From Phallus indusiatus (taxonomy: Eukaryota; Basidiomycota; Agaricomycetes; Phallales; Phallaceae), in the NCBI GenBank assembly GCA_027605045.1, contig JAQFWX010000001.1:1054001-1118000 (forward strand): 64,000 bases of DNA. Direction: 5' to 3'. Below, piece by piece: positions 23,116 to 35,228 of the stretch. Position numbers and translations under genes: made by a program. Under the pieces are notes generated by a model. That model saw only the letters and a program-made list of their open reading frames with translations. It was not told the origin of the DNA and did no database searches. Numbering within the stretch: position 1 is the stretch's first letter; each line of letters begins with the position of its first letter.

Positions 23116-25237
23116 ATGAGCGAAGCTCTGCAGTCATCACCCAGGACTAGCGGCGAAGCACCTGCAAGTTTGGACCATGCTTCAAGTTTAGATAAAAATG
23201 AGAACAAAGAAGCTGAAAAAGACAACTTAGAAAAACAAGATGGAAAAATTGATTGGAATTATGATCCAAGAAATCCGCGAAATTGGCCTTTGGGAAAGAA
23301 GTGGGTGCGTAGGTTTTATTCTTTCTTAATGTCATGCCAACATTAATTACTTGTAAATTGTAAAGATAACCGTGGCTATAGTAATGAATAATCATACTCT
23401 TAAAACTCACTCAAGTCGTAACAACCTTCAATTTAGGTTTCCCTGTATACGTTCGTAGCTCCCTTGGGAACATCCATGATTGCCCCTGCGTTACCAAATA
23501 TCGCGGAAAAATATGGTCCGTTTTCAATATCTTTATGAGACTTTATACTTTTCTTTTATCTTAGTGTCCTCTAGGAATCACCAATCCCACAGTGCTAGCT
23601 CTCACCTTGTCTATATTCCTTCTCTCATTTGCTTTTGGTCCTCTTTTTATCGCGCCACTTTCGGAAATGTATGGACGTACGTGGGTAAGTGCGACTTTTT
23701 TCCGTGATGTATGTTGCACCCTATTATTCTTTGCACAGGTTTATCATATCAACAATCTTGTATTTTTGGCTTTCAACCTCGCCTGCGGCTTTGCTCCAAC
23801 CGGCGCCTCATTGATTGGATTTAGGTTCTTGGGTATTCTCATCTTTTCTTTTTATGTCAAAGTCGAAGTCAAAGTCAAATCGTTCGTTTAGCTGGATGGA
23901 CTGGTGCAACTCCACTGGCGATCGGTGGCGGGACGGTGGGCGATCTTTTCTCAGAACGTGAGAGAGCGGGGGCCATGGCTTTATATACACTAGGCCCCTT
24001 AATAGGTATTTCCCACAATATCAAATTTCTTGATCGCTTACAATTTCTTTGAGGTCCCGTCATTGGACCAATCTGCGGTATGTGTTTTAATTTTCTACAC
24101 TTTCATTAGTTTCATCACATCTGCTCCAGGGGGATTCATCACTGAGGGTGTGGGTGTGAAATGGGTATTTGTCACAATCAGCGCTCTTTGTGGTGTCGCT
24201 GCAATCATTGGGATCCCACTTTTACGGGAAACATATCATCCAGCCATTCGTTACAAAATCGCGAAGGAAGATGGTGACCTAGAAAATTTCATCAAAGAGA
24301 ACCCGTCTTTGGCCGTTGGAGGCTTCAACTGGAACATTTTGTGGCTGAACATTAGCCGACCTGCGATCATGCTGACCCGAAGCTTCATATGCTTTATTTT
24401 GAGCGCATTCATGGCGTTGTGAGTCTCACTTCTTTTCGGTTAGGACAAAAATCATCACTTATTTATATCATTATCTAGGAACTATGGAATATACTATCTG
24501 ATGTTCACAACGTTTCCAACTCTGTTTATACAGGTGTATCACTTCTCCGTCGGTGTTTCCGGCCTTGCATACATAGGCCTTGGCATTGGGCTCATCATTG
24601 CTACTTTATTCGGAGTAAAGATTTCGAATAAAATCTATAACAGGGTAAGGGATTTTATTCAACGTTTGGCACATAATACACCATTTGATTGGCATAATTG
24701 CAGTTAGCTGATAAAAACGGTGGGATTGGTACGCCGGAGATGAGAATACCCTCCTTGATATTCGGTTCCTTCTTCGTACCGATTGGACTGTTGTATGTGC
24801 TTCTTATTGATATGCCTTTCCATTCTGATTCCTCGGCTGAAGCTGGTATGGGTGGTCTGCTCAAGCTGAAGTGTTTTGGATTATGCCCATCATTGGAACA
24901 GCTATATTTGGGTGAGGAGCATATGGACCGTTTGATCACCGTTGGCTGACATTTGCTTCTTTTCAGGTTCGGTCTCATGACATCCTTTCTTCCTATCCAA
25001 TTATACCTCGTCGACGCTTTCACATACGCCGCTAGCGCCTTATCTGCCGCCGCCGTTTTCCGTTCAGTTCTAGGTTTCGCATTCCCACTCTTTGGTGAGC
25101 AGATGTACGCAAAACTGGGAAACGGCGGTGGGAATTCGTTACTGGCGGGACTTGCTATATTTATCGGAATACCCTTTCCCATCTGGATCTATTTCAAAGG
25201 TGCAGAAATCAGGAGCAGAAGCTCTTTGGCCCGATGA
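23116..25237 (+). CDS. MFS transporter, DHA1 drug/polyamine efflux type
   Basis: Starts MSEALQSSPRTSGEAP at 23116 and ends IRSRSSLAR. The cytosolic N-terminus ends in the DHA1 hallmark DPRNPRNWPLGKKW (near 23270). Then come PALPNIAEKYG, LLSFAFGPLFIAPLSEMYGR (motif A-like region), GGGTVGDLFSERERAGAMAL (near 23930) and GPLIGPVIGPICGGFITEGV, the motif C analogue of proton antiporters. The second half has SRPAIMLTRSFICF, IGTPEMRIPSLIFGSFFVPI and QLYLVDAFTYAASALSAA. All pieces splice with short GT..AG introns, so the transporter appears complete with twelve helices. Family role: plasma-membrane H+ antiport of drugs, polyamines or secondary metabolites. Its place 3.7 kb before the terpene cyclase makes it a candidate exporter for that pathway, which is inference. 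Confidence 0.88.
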
Positions 25238-26072
25238 TTACACTTTCCCACTAGCACGCTCGCTATTCCTTTTTAAATATTCTGCCACATCTCTGTTTTT
25301 CCTTAAAAGGACTGTACTCAGGCTTATTAATGTAGCAAATGCATAAATTCTTTGATGCGAGTTGTCTCGCACTGACAGCTTCCGCGCAACGTTGATTTCC
25401 CCATTCTAGGCGACACAGTATTCCATAGGTACCATCGAGAAGATTCAAAAGTGTCAGTACGAAATGAGTTCATCACTGTTGGAAGACAGTTCGTCACTAG
25501 AACACACCAGGGTGATTTGATGCAACTGTGTCACTACAGTTTCACTTCGACTTCTTAGAGATACAGAAAGCTAATACGGATGTGTCAATACAATTTCCCG
25601 TGTACATATTTGCACTAGATTTTTGGGCACTTGACACTAGTACAGTGTGTTGATCCACAGTCTCCTGATAAGTGTCGAACGATGCACCGGACGTTATGGA
25701 TTATCATCTGACGGCAAGATAATGGATTGTAAATACCGCCAGCAAGAGGGTTCGAACAGCACGAGGCACGGTCCAGCACTAGAAGCTTCCATTATGGCAT
25801 ACACATGTTATTCGCCGACGTCTGCGTCACCCCGGCGCAGCGGAAAGGCATTCAAAAATCTGACACTAGTAGTCATTTATAAAGACGATTCGTAATAGCG
25901 TGATAATATTACATAGAAGGAGGAAGTAGTACGTTTTAAATTAAACGAAATATTACCATTTTTTTTAAAAAAAAATTCTTGGAGATTTTTGCACACTCCA
26001 GCAGGGTATTTGGAGATAACTGGCGGGAGGAAAAAGAGCCCAATAGGAAAACAGGTGCCGTGAGAGCGCAAT
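25238..26072. other. Intergenic between convergent genes, CACTAG-rich
   Basis: No exon could be supported. The hexamer CACTAG occurs at about 25251, 25494, 25613, 25635, 25777, 25863 and again at 26078. This is more often than chance, but no regular spacing is seen. Confidence 0.45.
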
Positions 26073-27760
26073 TTAGACACTAGTGCCTTCCGTATCCGTC
26101 TCCTTTTGCCTAACGGGATACATTTCATAGTCCCAACTCCGTTCAATAATTAAGGATTTAGGTTCGTTATCTGACACCCGCGTACGACTTGATTGCTGTG
26201 CAGAGTAAATCCGACCATCCGTTGTGCGCTCAGTTTTGACTAGGATGCCGTTGGTGCTCATACTGCGAAAATGTGTGAGAAGTCCCGTAGACGCTTCAAA
26301 TAAGAAACATACTTCGAAGATAACGATCCTACTTCTTCGGTAGATTTCAGCGAAGCTCGTCTGTTGTAAGAAGCCAATAAAGAGTTGGAGAAAACTTGAT
26401 AAAATTTAGTGTAGGCTTTGGATTTACTTTTGAAATTGAGCTTACGTCTACAAAGGATCATGTTGCAAATCAGATGAACATTTTGCAGGACATCCTAATA
26501 ATCACAGAAATTAACATGTGATGAAAAAGAAAAAGTTTGATATACCTGTTTGTAGAACTGATGTATTTTTTAGCATGATGTACTATAATTCCAGTGAAAG
26601 GACTTACGAAAATGATGTTGAGAAGGGCAACGATACTTAACAACGCTCGTGAGTTACATCATTCTTTTCTCGGTCGTCTAGTCTCACCTTGTCAATAGGC
26701 AAGTATCTAAAAAAAGGGTTATTTCCGGAATATTTGATCGTAAACTGTCATATACATACTAACAGACCAAACAATGAGTTTGGAAATAAGGTTGCTATGA
26801 ATCAAATTATCGGTCAAGCGCTATTATTATCTGGTTCGAGATGCTTACTCTGTCTTACGAAAACCAGTTCGTTTGACATGCAGGATATATGAGAGTACAG
26901 CCGCCAGTCCTACGTCTGCCGCCACACCGGTGCCAAGCCAAACAGCCACGACTGACTAGAGATTTTATGTATATAAAAATAACTTTTATTAGGGAATACG
27001 ACTCACTCCGTTGAAACCTTTGGCTGAAGGTAGATGTTAGCGTTGGACAAATCACAATTAAAACAGACATACTACTGATATCGACAAAGGGGCGCACTTT
27101 GATACCATAACTAGCACCAAGCATCCCGAAAGCAAATTCGATGCTGATTAAGAGGAAAATTGGGATTGTCAGATACCTCAACTTCTTGTCAAGCGTGAAT
27201 ATCCGTTGGAGGAAAAGACATTGAACAAGGAATATGACCAGGCTCCCAAATACTACGAAAAGACCGTAGGTGGGTCTGATGATAGCTAGTGAATCTACGT
27301 TGCCCCAGTTGCGAACCAAATACCACCCTAAGCATTTTATTAGCAATCGAGTTCCAAACGACTGATGAAAAGAAGTACAGCCGAAATCCGTTATACAGCA
27401 AAATTGTGCGAAATCCAGAATACTGAGCCATCGTGAATAATCACTCGTCAGGACGAATAATCACGGAGTGAAAACATACAAAATCAATGCCACCTGGAAA
27501 ATAAGGTGTTAGACACAATTTGCTTAGATGACTAAACGATGTTCTTTTACCATAGATTTTCTGAAAAGTGAATCTTTAGGGAACAAGGTGTAGTAGGTGT
27601 ACGTCTGTAGAGTCAAGATGCCGGTTAAGAAAGCGGATATTATGATAGCCACGATGACGACTCCAAAAGTCCCCTGTAAATTCCCCGCTAATGACGCGCC
27701 GGGAGGAAGCATCGGGAAGGCATTAGGGTCGGTGGGCTCAGCATTCGCAGTTGAGGACAT
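26073..27760 (-). CDS. DUF6534-type integral membrane protein, copy 2
   Basis: Paralog of the gene at 18377. Starts MSSTANAEPTDPNAFPMLPP at 27760; helix 1 GVVIVAIIISAFLTGILTLQ then TYTYYTLFPKDSLFRKS. The next small exons give VALIF, ILDFAQFC and WYLVRNWGNVDSLAIIRPTY, followed by GSLVIFLVQCLFLQRIFTLD and IEFAFGMLGASYG. A later exon has SNSLLASYNRRASLKS (near 26360). The last exon starts near 26263 with MSTNGILVKTE and ends TDTEGTSV at 26073. The exon borders around ILDFAQFC/WYLV are the same as in the other copy, which confirms both models. Layout of about seven helices plus a polar tail; no known biochemical function. The two copies are in opposite orientation and about 6 kb apart. Confidence 0.75.
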
Positions 27761-28925
27761 ATCGAAGTTGCAAAGGAAGGAGATGTGGCAGTGCTCTAGA
27801 AAGTATGAATATTTATAAGGGCGGTATTTGAATGATGTTATCAGCGATCGAGTTGGGCACAGTAGATATTACATGATCCTGTATTATTGGGCGAAACACG
27901 CGCCACAGTACCATTGGATGAAGTGAGGTGGAGACTCTAGTTCGCGTATCAGTATGTTTGGTTACTGAAATGAGCTTCCCTCTTGAGCAAGCCTGAGAAT
28001 TGTCCCGATCAAGCGGTCGGATATCGACTTCCATCATGACCGGAACAAGGACGTATATCATCAGTGCTTCGAACAGTAGTTTCATATACAGCTGGTGATC
28101 TGAAAAAGATGGAAGAAGACTTTGTCTCGTCGTTTCTCTCCCTATTGTCAGAAAAGAAACCAGCCCGGAACAATTATCATCAATCGGATGATCAACCAAC
28201 CGCTGAGAGGCTGTATAAATAAAGGTCTATGTAGTAAAACTATCAAGCAATACCGTTCAACCAAATATTACTATCTTGCCGAGAAAAGGATGGAGTCATT
28301 TATCAACGTGCAGTAGTAGGTGAATCTGACTCATCTTTGAAATAAGAGCATTTGAAATTTTGGATTTTGACCTGTATGAATAGTTGGGCGACGTTTCTGA
28401 ATCTCCTTTAGTCTCAGGGATTTCAAAGTGATTTGTCCTGTTGTAAAAGTCGTGACGCGTGACGTGTAACACAATTAGATAGATGATAGTAGGTATCCCT
28501 GGGTAATGGAATATCCCAATTACATAATTCGATATTGTTTCGAATTTCGCTCAGGATACCAGTAGTCCTAGGACCCGGTGCACTCTTCAGAGACGCCGGC
28601 ATGCGTCATGTTCAAACGCCAACCCCATTAGACCCCATTGTGTGTTCCTGCTTTCAATTTGCGCCCTTTCTCTATCGCGTCACAATAATAATAATAATAA
28701 TAATGATAATTTATTTTCGATTTTTTTCCGGCTTGAGGCACCGGTGAAAGAGATGTCTGCCTGACCGTCATCCTTTTTTTAGTTCTCGCGGGCGAACCGT
28801 GCCAATTTTTTTTTGCCTCTGCGGCTAATTTCGAAAGAGAAATATTTTGATAATCGGTCGGGACTGCAATGTCATATAAAGCCCAACCCGATCTGACCAG
28901 GAATCCCCTGCATCTGTAAAGCCTA
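27761..28925. other. Intergenic between divergent genes
   Basis: Shared upstream region of the DUF6534 copy (minus) and the terpene cyclase (plus). No exon supported; a trinucleotide repeat lies at 28684. Confidence 0.5.
28684..28710. repeat. (AAT)n microsatellite
   Basis: Seven or more ATA/AAT units in a row, 240 bp before the terpene cyclase start. A simple repeat with no coding meaning. Confidence 0.85.
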
Positions 28926-30051
28926 ATGATGACTCAAACACTGGTTCTGGTGGGTACCGGTACTATCGCATACTACATTCCGAACTTTGACTTCATTTCG
29001 GCTACAGCCTTCTCTTAAAAACGATACCCTTTTGAAGAGCTCAAAAGAGACTTCCAGCACACTCAATCTGACGGGATTAGAGACGAGACGTCCTGTAAGT
29101 GCCTTCCCCAACTTGTCGGGATGGTGTTGTTGATATCGTCCTTCCCAGGACCTGCTTGAATCTGTTCGTGATATAGTTCGATACTTCGTACGACGCGCTT
29201 CTCGCCGTGGATCATTAAACTTCGATCCTCCTCCTACCGATGAATTGAAAGCAGAAGTTCTGAAGGAGCTTAAAGAGCTGAATATTGACGTCTCATCCGT
29301 CCAGCGATGGCTCACATGGGCCTGCCAGGTCGCCGAAGGATTTTATCCGTTTCATCCTATGGACTTGAAAGTTCTCATAGTGATTTGCAACATTGCCATT
29401 TTCCACATCGACGACAATCTTACGAAAACGCCAGAAGTCCTTCACGCCTTCCAACTTAACCTCCTGACTGGAAAGCCTCAAGCCGATCCGATTCTCGAAT
29501 GTTTGTCTAAAGTTCTAATACCCCGCATGTGGAAATATTACCATCCGTTAGCGGCGAACGCTATTACTATTGGCTTCTATGAATTCATTCAAGGGACGGC
29601 TTTGGAGTCGCTTACCAAAAATATGAACCACCACCCTTCTGCCCCCGAATTTCCAGAATACGTTCGCCTCAAGTCAGGCGCTCCGGCTCAATACGCGTAC
29701 TGGCTGTTTTATCACCCTTCCCGACCTGACATTACCCCCTTTGCGCAGGCCATCCCGGATTTCCTAGGAGTCATTAACCGAGTCAACGACATCCTTTCCT
29801 TTTACAAAGAAGAGCTTGCCGGAGAAGACGATAATTTTGTACACATGCGCGCAAAGATCTCTGGGAAAAGCGTCGTGGCCACTCTTGAGGAAATATGCGA
29901 AGAAACTCTTCTTTTGGTTGACTGCATTTCAGACACGTTGTCTGAAACACCGGAGCATCTTATCGTTTTTCAGGAGTTCATGGGGCGATATCTCCGCTTT
30001 CATACATCTACCACTCGCTATCGACTGAAAGAATTGATGATGGAGAACTAG
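28926..30051 (+). CDS. TRI5-type terpene cyclase
   Basis: Three exons (28926-28949, 29008-29094, 29149-30051) give 337 residues, the usual size for the trichodiene-synthase-like (TRI5) class I terpene cyclase family. These enzymes ionise farnesyl diphosphate with Mg2+ and cyclise it in the cytosol. The second metal motif NDILSFYKE at residues 250-258 is a perfect (N/D)DxxSxxxE. YVRLKSG (about 209-215) carries the diphosphate-sensing Arg, and an RY pair sits at 327-328. The first metal motif reads IDDNLTK (DD at 125-126), so the later acidic residue found in many relatives is absent. The first exon codes only eight residues and is the least certain part. Oxidases and a P450 lie directly downstream, which fits a sesquiterpenoid pathway. 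Family membership says nothing about the product; it should not be read as a trichothecene gene. Confidence 0.88.
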
Positions 30052-31177
30052 TTCTGTACGTCTTTTTTGTTGTATCTTGTGACAATTATTTGTTATTTCA
30101 ACTATATATGCCATTATTTATCAATGTATTACCATTCATCTATGTACTGCAAACTTATAATTCGATCTGTTCAACAAGCTGAAGTTTCAATCACCCTTAA
30201 ATAACGGACTAAGTTTTAACCGACCTAAGTTAATTACTTCGCCCCGCTTAGTCAGCACATCAATTTGGCAAGGAGTTATCGGAGCTTTCATGTCGCACTA
30301 ACTAAATTTGTTTAACTCTCAATAATTCCATTGTACTGCATATATGACGGGTGGCATTTACGTATCAGTGGACATTGATCACAGCATGTGTACAGTGTTC
30401 ATATAGACTGGACTGCTGAGTCAATTAGGACTATAGGACCCTTTTTGAAAACGATGTCTGGCTGACGTTTCAGTCATTTCAATTTGTTGATCTGATTTCA
30501 AGCCAATTTGATGCACCACTAATTTGCTTGCAAATGCACAGCGCTCATTTATCACAAACCGTTAGCTTTAGAACTCCTACTATGTAACTGTCACGATTGA
30601 TCGTATTACCAGGCGCACGAGGCGGACTATGTATAAACATATCTTAAAAACCCATTCACAAACTGGAAATACCGAAGAGGTACTAAAACTCAATACGACT
30701 CATGAATTCTCCCCCGCATGTTAATTTATGCTCAAGCGAAGCCAAGAATGGACCATGAACATATTATAGATGTCTACATCATATATTTGTGGCAGTCTTC
30801 TCCAAAGATGGATCAAATGTATCGACGGCAACAAACAATGCGCACTCATAGATCATAGATCTGTAAGTACTTACAAAACTCTGTTCAAGACTGGTTAGGC
30901 GATATTAAGATCTCTCATGTTATCGTCGAAAGAGCTAGGGCGTGGATGAATCGATGAACTTAGTTGATTTGTACTCAACACCGGAAAATCTATCAATATC
31001 GGATCAGAAACATGTGGCGGTTCTTGATTCAATTGCAGCAACACGTGAAAACTTGAGATCTGGAGAACCCGATATTTTAAATATTGTGTGTTAATGGTAC
31101 CTGCTTCTCTTGTCGAAGTGATTTCTATTCCTCTATATGAAGGTTTTGAGTCTCCATAACCGAAAATGTGCAAGTGG

Positions 31178-31207
31178 TTACCAGTTACCAGTTAATAGTT
31201 ACCAGTC
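31178..31207. repeat. GTTACCA short tandem repeat
   Basis: GTTACCA occurs three times, once as the variant phase GTTAATA between copies, within 30 bp. Simple repeat. Confidence 0.6.
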
Positions 31208-31608
31208 ACTAATAATTTTCATGCATGCGCACATGGGTATCATGACGACACTGAGTGGCCAACAGCACAGCACGTACAATGAGCATCAAAATAATTTCGA
31301 AGCTGTTCCTACTGGAATGGCTTGCGACAGCCGCTCGTTCCGCAAAGGGTGTGATACTTTTACCCAGAAGTGCGTTTTTGGATGAAGCTAGAGCCTAGTA
31401 AATCCGTTCACCGCAACTTAACTTCGAAATTACAGCCAATTTATTAACAACAAACGCACAGCATGTTGATTTTCCCATCATGAGCTCGTGGGCAGCTGAT
31501 ATATCACTTTCTTTCAACAGATAACAAAAGATCTCGACACAAATCAGCGGAAGGTCGTCAAAAAGGACCAATCATGGTGGACTGTCATTTGATATCAAAC
31601 AGAGATAG

Positions 31609-31631
31609 AAGCCTTAGGCCTTAGGCCTTAG
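31609..31631. repeat. CCTTAGG tandem repeat
   Basis: Three overlapping copies of the CCTTAGG palindrome in 23 bp. Simple repeat. Confidence 0.6.
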
Positions 31632-31897
31632 AACTCAGGAGCATATGATATCAGGAAAAACGTCTCACGCTCGGAGTATTGTCCCCTTTTGTGTAGGTTC
31701 ACACAAAGCTACATAGCTCGGTGTATTAGCCACTGCGAGTCATATGAGCGGATTGTCGATCTTTTCTCTGGGTTAAACATACTGTATCAGCTTCTAAGAA
31801 GAGAACAGGATTCCTCTTCTGATTCAACGTTCAAGTTACATGTTTCTATACTGTTTTCTATCCTAAGAGTACACGACAAAAAGGATTGATTTGTTGC

Positions 31898-34570
31898 TCA
31901 GGATACGTAGCGTGACTTTATGATATCAGCTGCCTGGATAGCTCGTGAGGACCTTTAGTATTAACAAGATTATTTTTCATACCTTCTCAGCCACTGCATA
32001 TATGCTAGCCTGAGGCATGGCACTTATCTGGACTGGGAAAATGCCGGCATCCACTGGATAAGATGCAAGTATTTTAAGTACAAACCCGTATTGTGTTTCG
32101 AAAGAAAGAACTCACCGACTCTCAGATTCTGAGTGCCATATACGGTAAGAGTCTCATCGACTACACCACCCAATTCACGAGATGCCATCGGAGTGGTACT
32201 AATAGGGTGAAACATGACTTGTGCATGACTGCGGATGTACCTAAGAGGAGAAGAAAGAAAGCGTGTCATTGAACGCATTCTGTCCTAAAGGATAGTCACA
32301 TGGAGCATACTTGATGAGTTCTTCATCTGAAAGCGATGGTTCCTGGACAATGAGAGATGCAAAAGGTTCTTGCCTAACCAATCCTTCGACAAATCTTAGC
32401 ATGATCAAAAATGCACGGATGTCTATTCATTGGGAATAAGCTTAGGCTTTGAGATTCTATTGACGGCTAACCGTAATCATTGAAGCAATTGACATCAATA
32501 ATGGGAGCCGCTAAAGGATCCGCTGACCCAATATGCTATGCAAAACAAGTAAGGACACTCGGCTAGATCAGACAGAAATTTAAAGTAAATGACTTACTAC
32601 TGAACCTCGGCTAGCAGGACGCTGTTAAATAAAGTAAGTGCCATATTTTCAAGCGAAAGAAGTGAATAACTATATACAAAATGAGATATGGGGATAAACG
32701 CGGTCATGCCTCCTTCGGGAGTAGGTATCCCGGCGAATCCAGGAAAAGATGCCAACATTATGCACGCCTCGGGGACATTGTCGCTTGGATTTTCAAGCCA
32801 ATGTTTTTGGAGCTTTAATTGAACACGTTCCAAAGGCGTTTGACTGTCGTTCGCTAGCTTATCCAGAATATGCACTAGCTGTTTCACTTCATCTTCATTT
32901 GAATGTGTCTTGAGGTTCAGCGATTTTAAATGGGATATCAAGAAAGGACCACCCGTTACGCTAGCTTGGGCACTTTGAAAGATAAGTTACAGAAAGTAAA
33001 TTTAGCGCAGCATAATTTATGTAACGCCAAGTGAAATTTTACCTGCGAGCGGGATCGTTTTCCTGACCATCGGTTCCTACACATCTGACGGAAAGACCTG
33101 CTGGAAGTATAGGTTCGGTTTGACCAGGACCCACAGCCTTAAGCTCGCTATCCGTTTTTAGCTTCTTGCTAACATAAACCATCATATGATCCTGACACCA
33201 ATAATTATAATACGAAAATCGGAAGAAGAAAATATACTCAAACCTGCAGATTTTCCCCACCGGTAATTCAACCTTAGTTTCAATACCATATTTGCTGAGA
33301 ATATGCTTTTGGCCTATTCCCGATAATTCAAGCAATTGGGGCGATTGATAGGCGCCTGAACGTAATATACGATGATCGGGGCTCAAAATAAATGGATAGC
33401 CAGACAGCCATGGCATGCTCACCAGCTGATAAAATGACTTCCTTAGTCGCGTTGACTACGTATTTTACGTTCGCAAACTCAAATTGAACACCGGTGGCAA
33501 GTAGATTTCCAGTTCCTTCGGCGAAGACAACTTTGCAGGCGTGGGCCCCGATCAGGACCGTAATGTTATCTCGTCCTTCCGTGGACTTAAGGTAAGTTTC
33601 CGCAGAGTCCTGACGACGGCAAGTCTTCGGATGGAGACCTCGCGTAACGTTAATTACACCTAATGGATTGCCACCATCTGGATTTGGATTAATTTCAAAT
33701 GAATGAGACGTCAAGGTCTTGATGAATGGGGGGATAAGAGATGAGTGCCACCAATTTTGCGAACACTATCCAATCATGTTCAAGAGATGACAGGAGATGA
33801 CTAACTGAGCGACAAAACGGACGTACATTCACGGGACCGTCGGCGCCATGAACGCCAGAAATGACCTTTGAATCGGGAAAGATATCCGAAGGTTGAGCAT
33901 TGTGCGTTTGTGTTTTGCAGAAGTAAGGCAGCAGATTATCAAAGTTCCAGCCCTTATTACCGAAGACGGATTCCAAAGCGTCATATTCAGCTTTACTGGC
34001 TCTCTGTGATTTGCCAAATTACTAGTGAGCTTGTCAGAGTAGCTTGAGGGTAATTACCATCCAAACCATAGCGTTGACACCGCTACTTCCAGCGAGCATT
34101 TTACCCCTATAAAGGGTAATTTAGTGCTTCAGATCAGCGGCGGCACGGCAGTGACCAGTCACCTTGGAATGTTTAACACTCTTTCGGACGAGCCAGTCAC
34201 CGGATCGAGGAGGTTTTTCTGGACAATGGAATTGAATCCCCAATGGTACTTGGGATCTCTTGCGGTCAATAGCCAGCCACCTGGACTAGATTGATAAACA
34301 GGCGAGGTATATAGATTTCTCTTTGAACGCACCTCCACCGTGCAAAATAGGATCGGTAGAAATCTTATCTACACCCGCCTCAAGGACGCCAATGCGGAGA
34401 CCAGGAACTTCCGATAGTCTACAGGACAGGTTAGCCCTGACATAACCGGGATGCAGGGAGTATGGATTTTACCGGGAAGCTAATGCTAATCCAGCTGTCC
34501 CACCACCTACGACCACGAAATCATAGGTCTTTGAGAGAAATTCTTGGACATCAGTAGTTGTGTTGGTCAT
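31898..34570 (-). CDS. GMC-family flavin oxidoreductase, copy 1
   Basis: A multi-exon minus-strand gene from MTNTTTDVQEFLSKTYDF at 34570 to AADIIKSRYVS at 31898. The FAD-binding site FVVVGGGTAGLALASR is at residues 19-34. GSSGVNAMVW (near 34080), the second flavin signature [17 protein letters not shown] (33330-33420) and the C-terminal GGVVDETLTVYGTQNLRV block follow in family order. It resembles aryl-alcohol oxidases and glucose/choline oxidases, which oxidise alcohols to aldehydes while making H2O2. The base-providing His is kept (MFHPISTTPM). At the second catalytic position, where relatives have His or Asn before the PQAxxYAxAE segment, this protein has Met (ISAMPQASIYAVAE). There is no signal peptide, so it is probably intracellular. 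It lies divergent from the P450 with 658 bp between. Confidence 0.88.
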
Positions 34571-35228
34571 GTTGTGTCTCCAGTCGCAGCATTGGTGGCT
34601 CAAGAACCTCGATTTTATGAACTTGCAGCATCTAAGCGGATCTTTCCGGCAGTCTTCGTTGAGGACACGATTGGACAATTCTTTGGGGCAAAGATTGGAT
34701 TTGAAAACAAAGGAGAAGAAATTACCCTATTACACAAGAAAAGGAAACTCCGATTTTGTCTCAACAAAACCAGAGAGCCCTTCTTTTTCTTCCTGAAATG
34801 TAATATTTCCAACGTAAAGAAGCATGAATGATGATGTGTGTTATGGTAGATAGTGTCTTTACGGAAACCGCGCAAGGTGTACTCTGGTGTACTAGTGATT
34901 TATGGATCAAAAAAGACGTGACGAAGGATAATTATGTCAGCATCAGCGGATTAAGATTATGTCGAGGTATATCCTGATCTATCCTCAATATATCCCCATC
35001 CTTTCGGATAATCGTCGATGCACTCTCTGGCGAGCCCTAAACGAATGATATGCAAACCTAAATATTTTTCGTCAGAAAAATATTCAAGAAAATGACGAAA
35101 TCGGAGTTTCCTATAGACGTTTGTACCATAAAACTCCAAAGCTATCACCAGAGAAGTCGCTGTACGTACTTCACTCATTCTTTTTTCACTTCTCCTTTTT
35201 TTTGTAACTGCTCACGACTTCTTCTCTT
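34571..35228. promoter_or_regulatory. Bidirectional promoter region, GMC copy 1 and P450
   Basis: 658 bp between the ATG of the GMC gene (minus) and the ATG of the P450 (plus). Open frames inside it have no motifs. The head-to-head layout would allow joint control of an alcohol-forming and an alcohol-oxidising enzyme; no specific factor site is recognised. Confidence 0.5.

Larger units (their letters stand above)
30052..31897. other. Intergenic between cyclase and first GMC gene
   Basis: 1.8 kb between two converging genes with no supportable exon. Contains short tandem repeats at 31178 and 31611. Confidence 0.5.
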
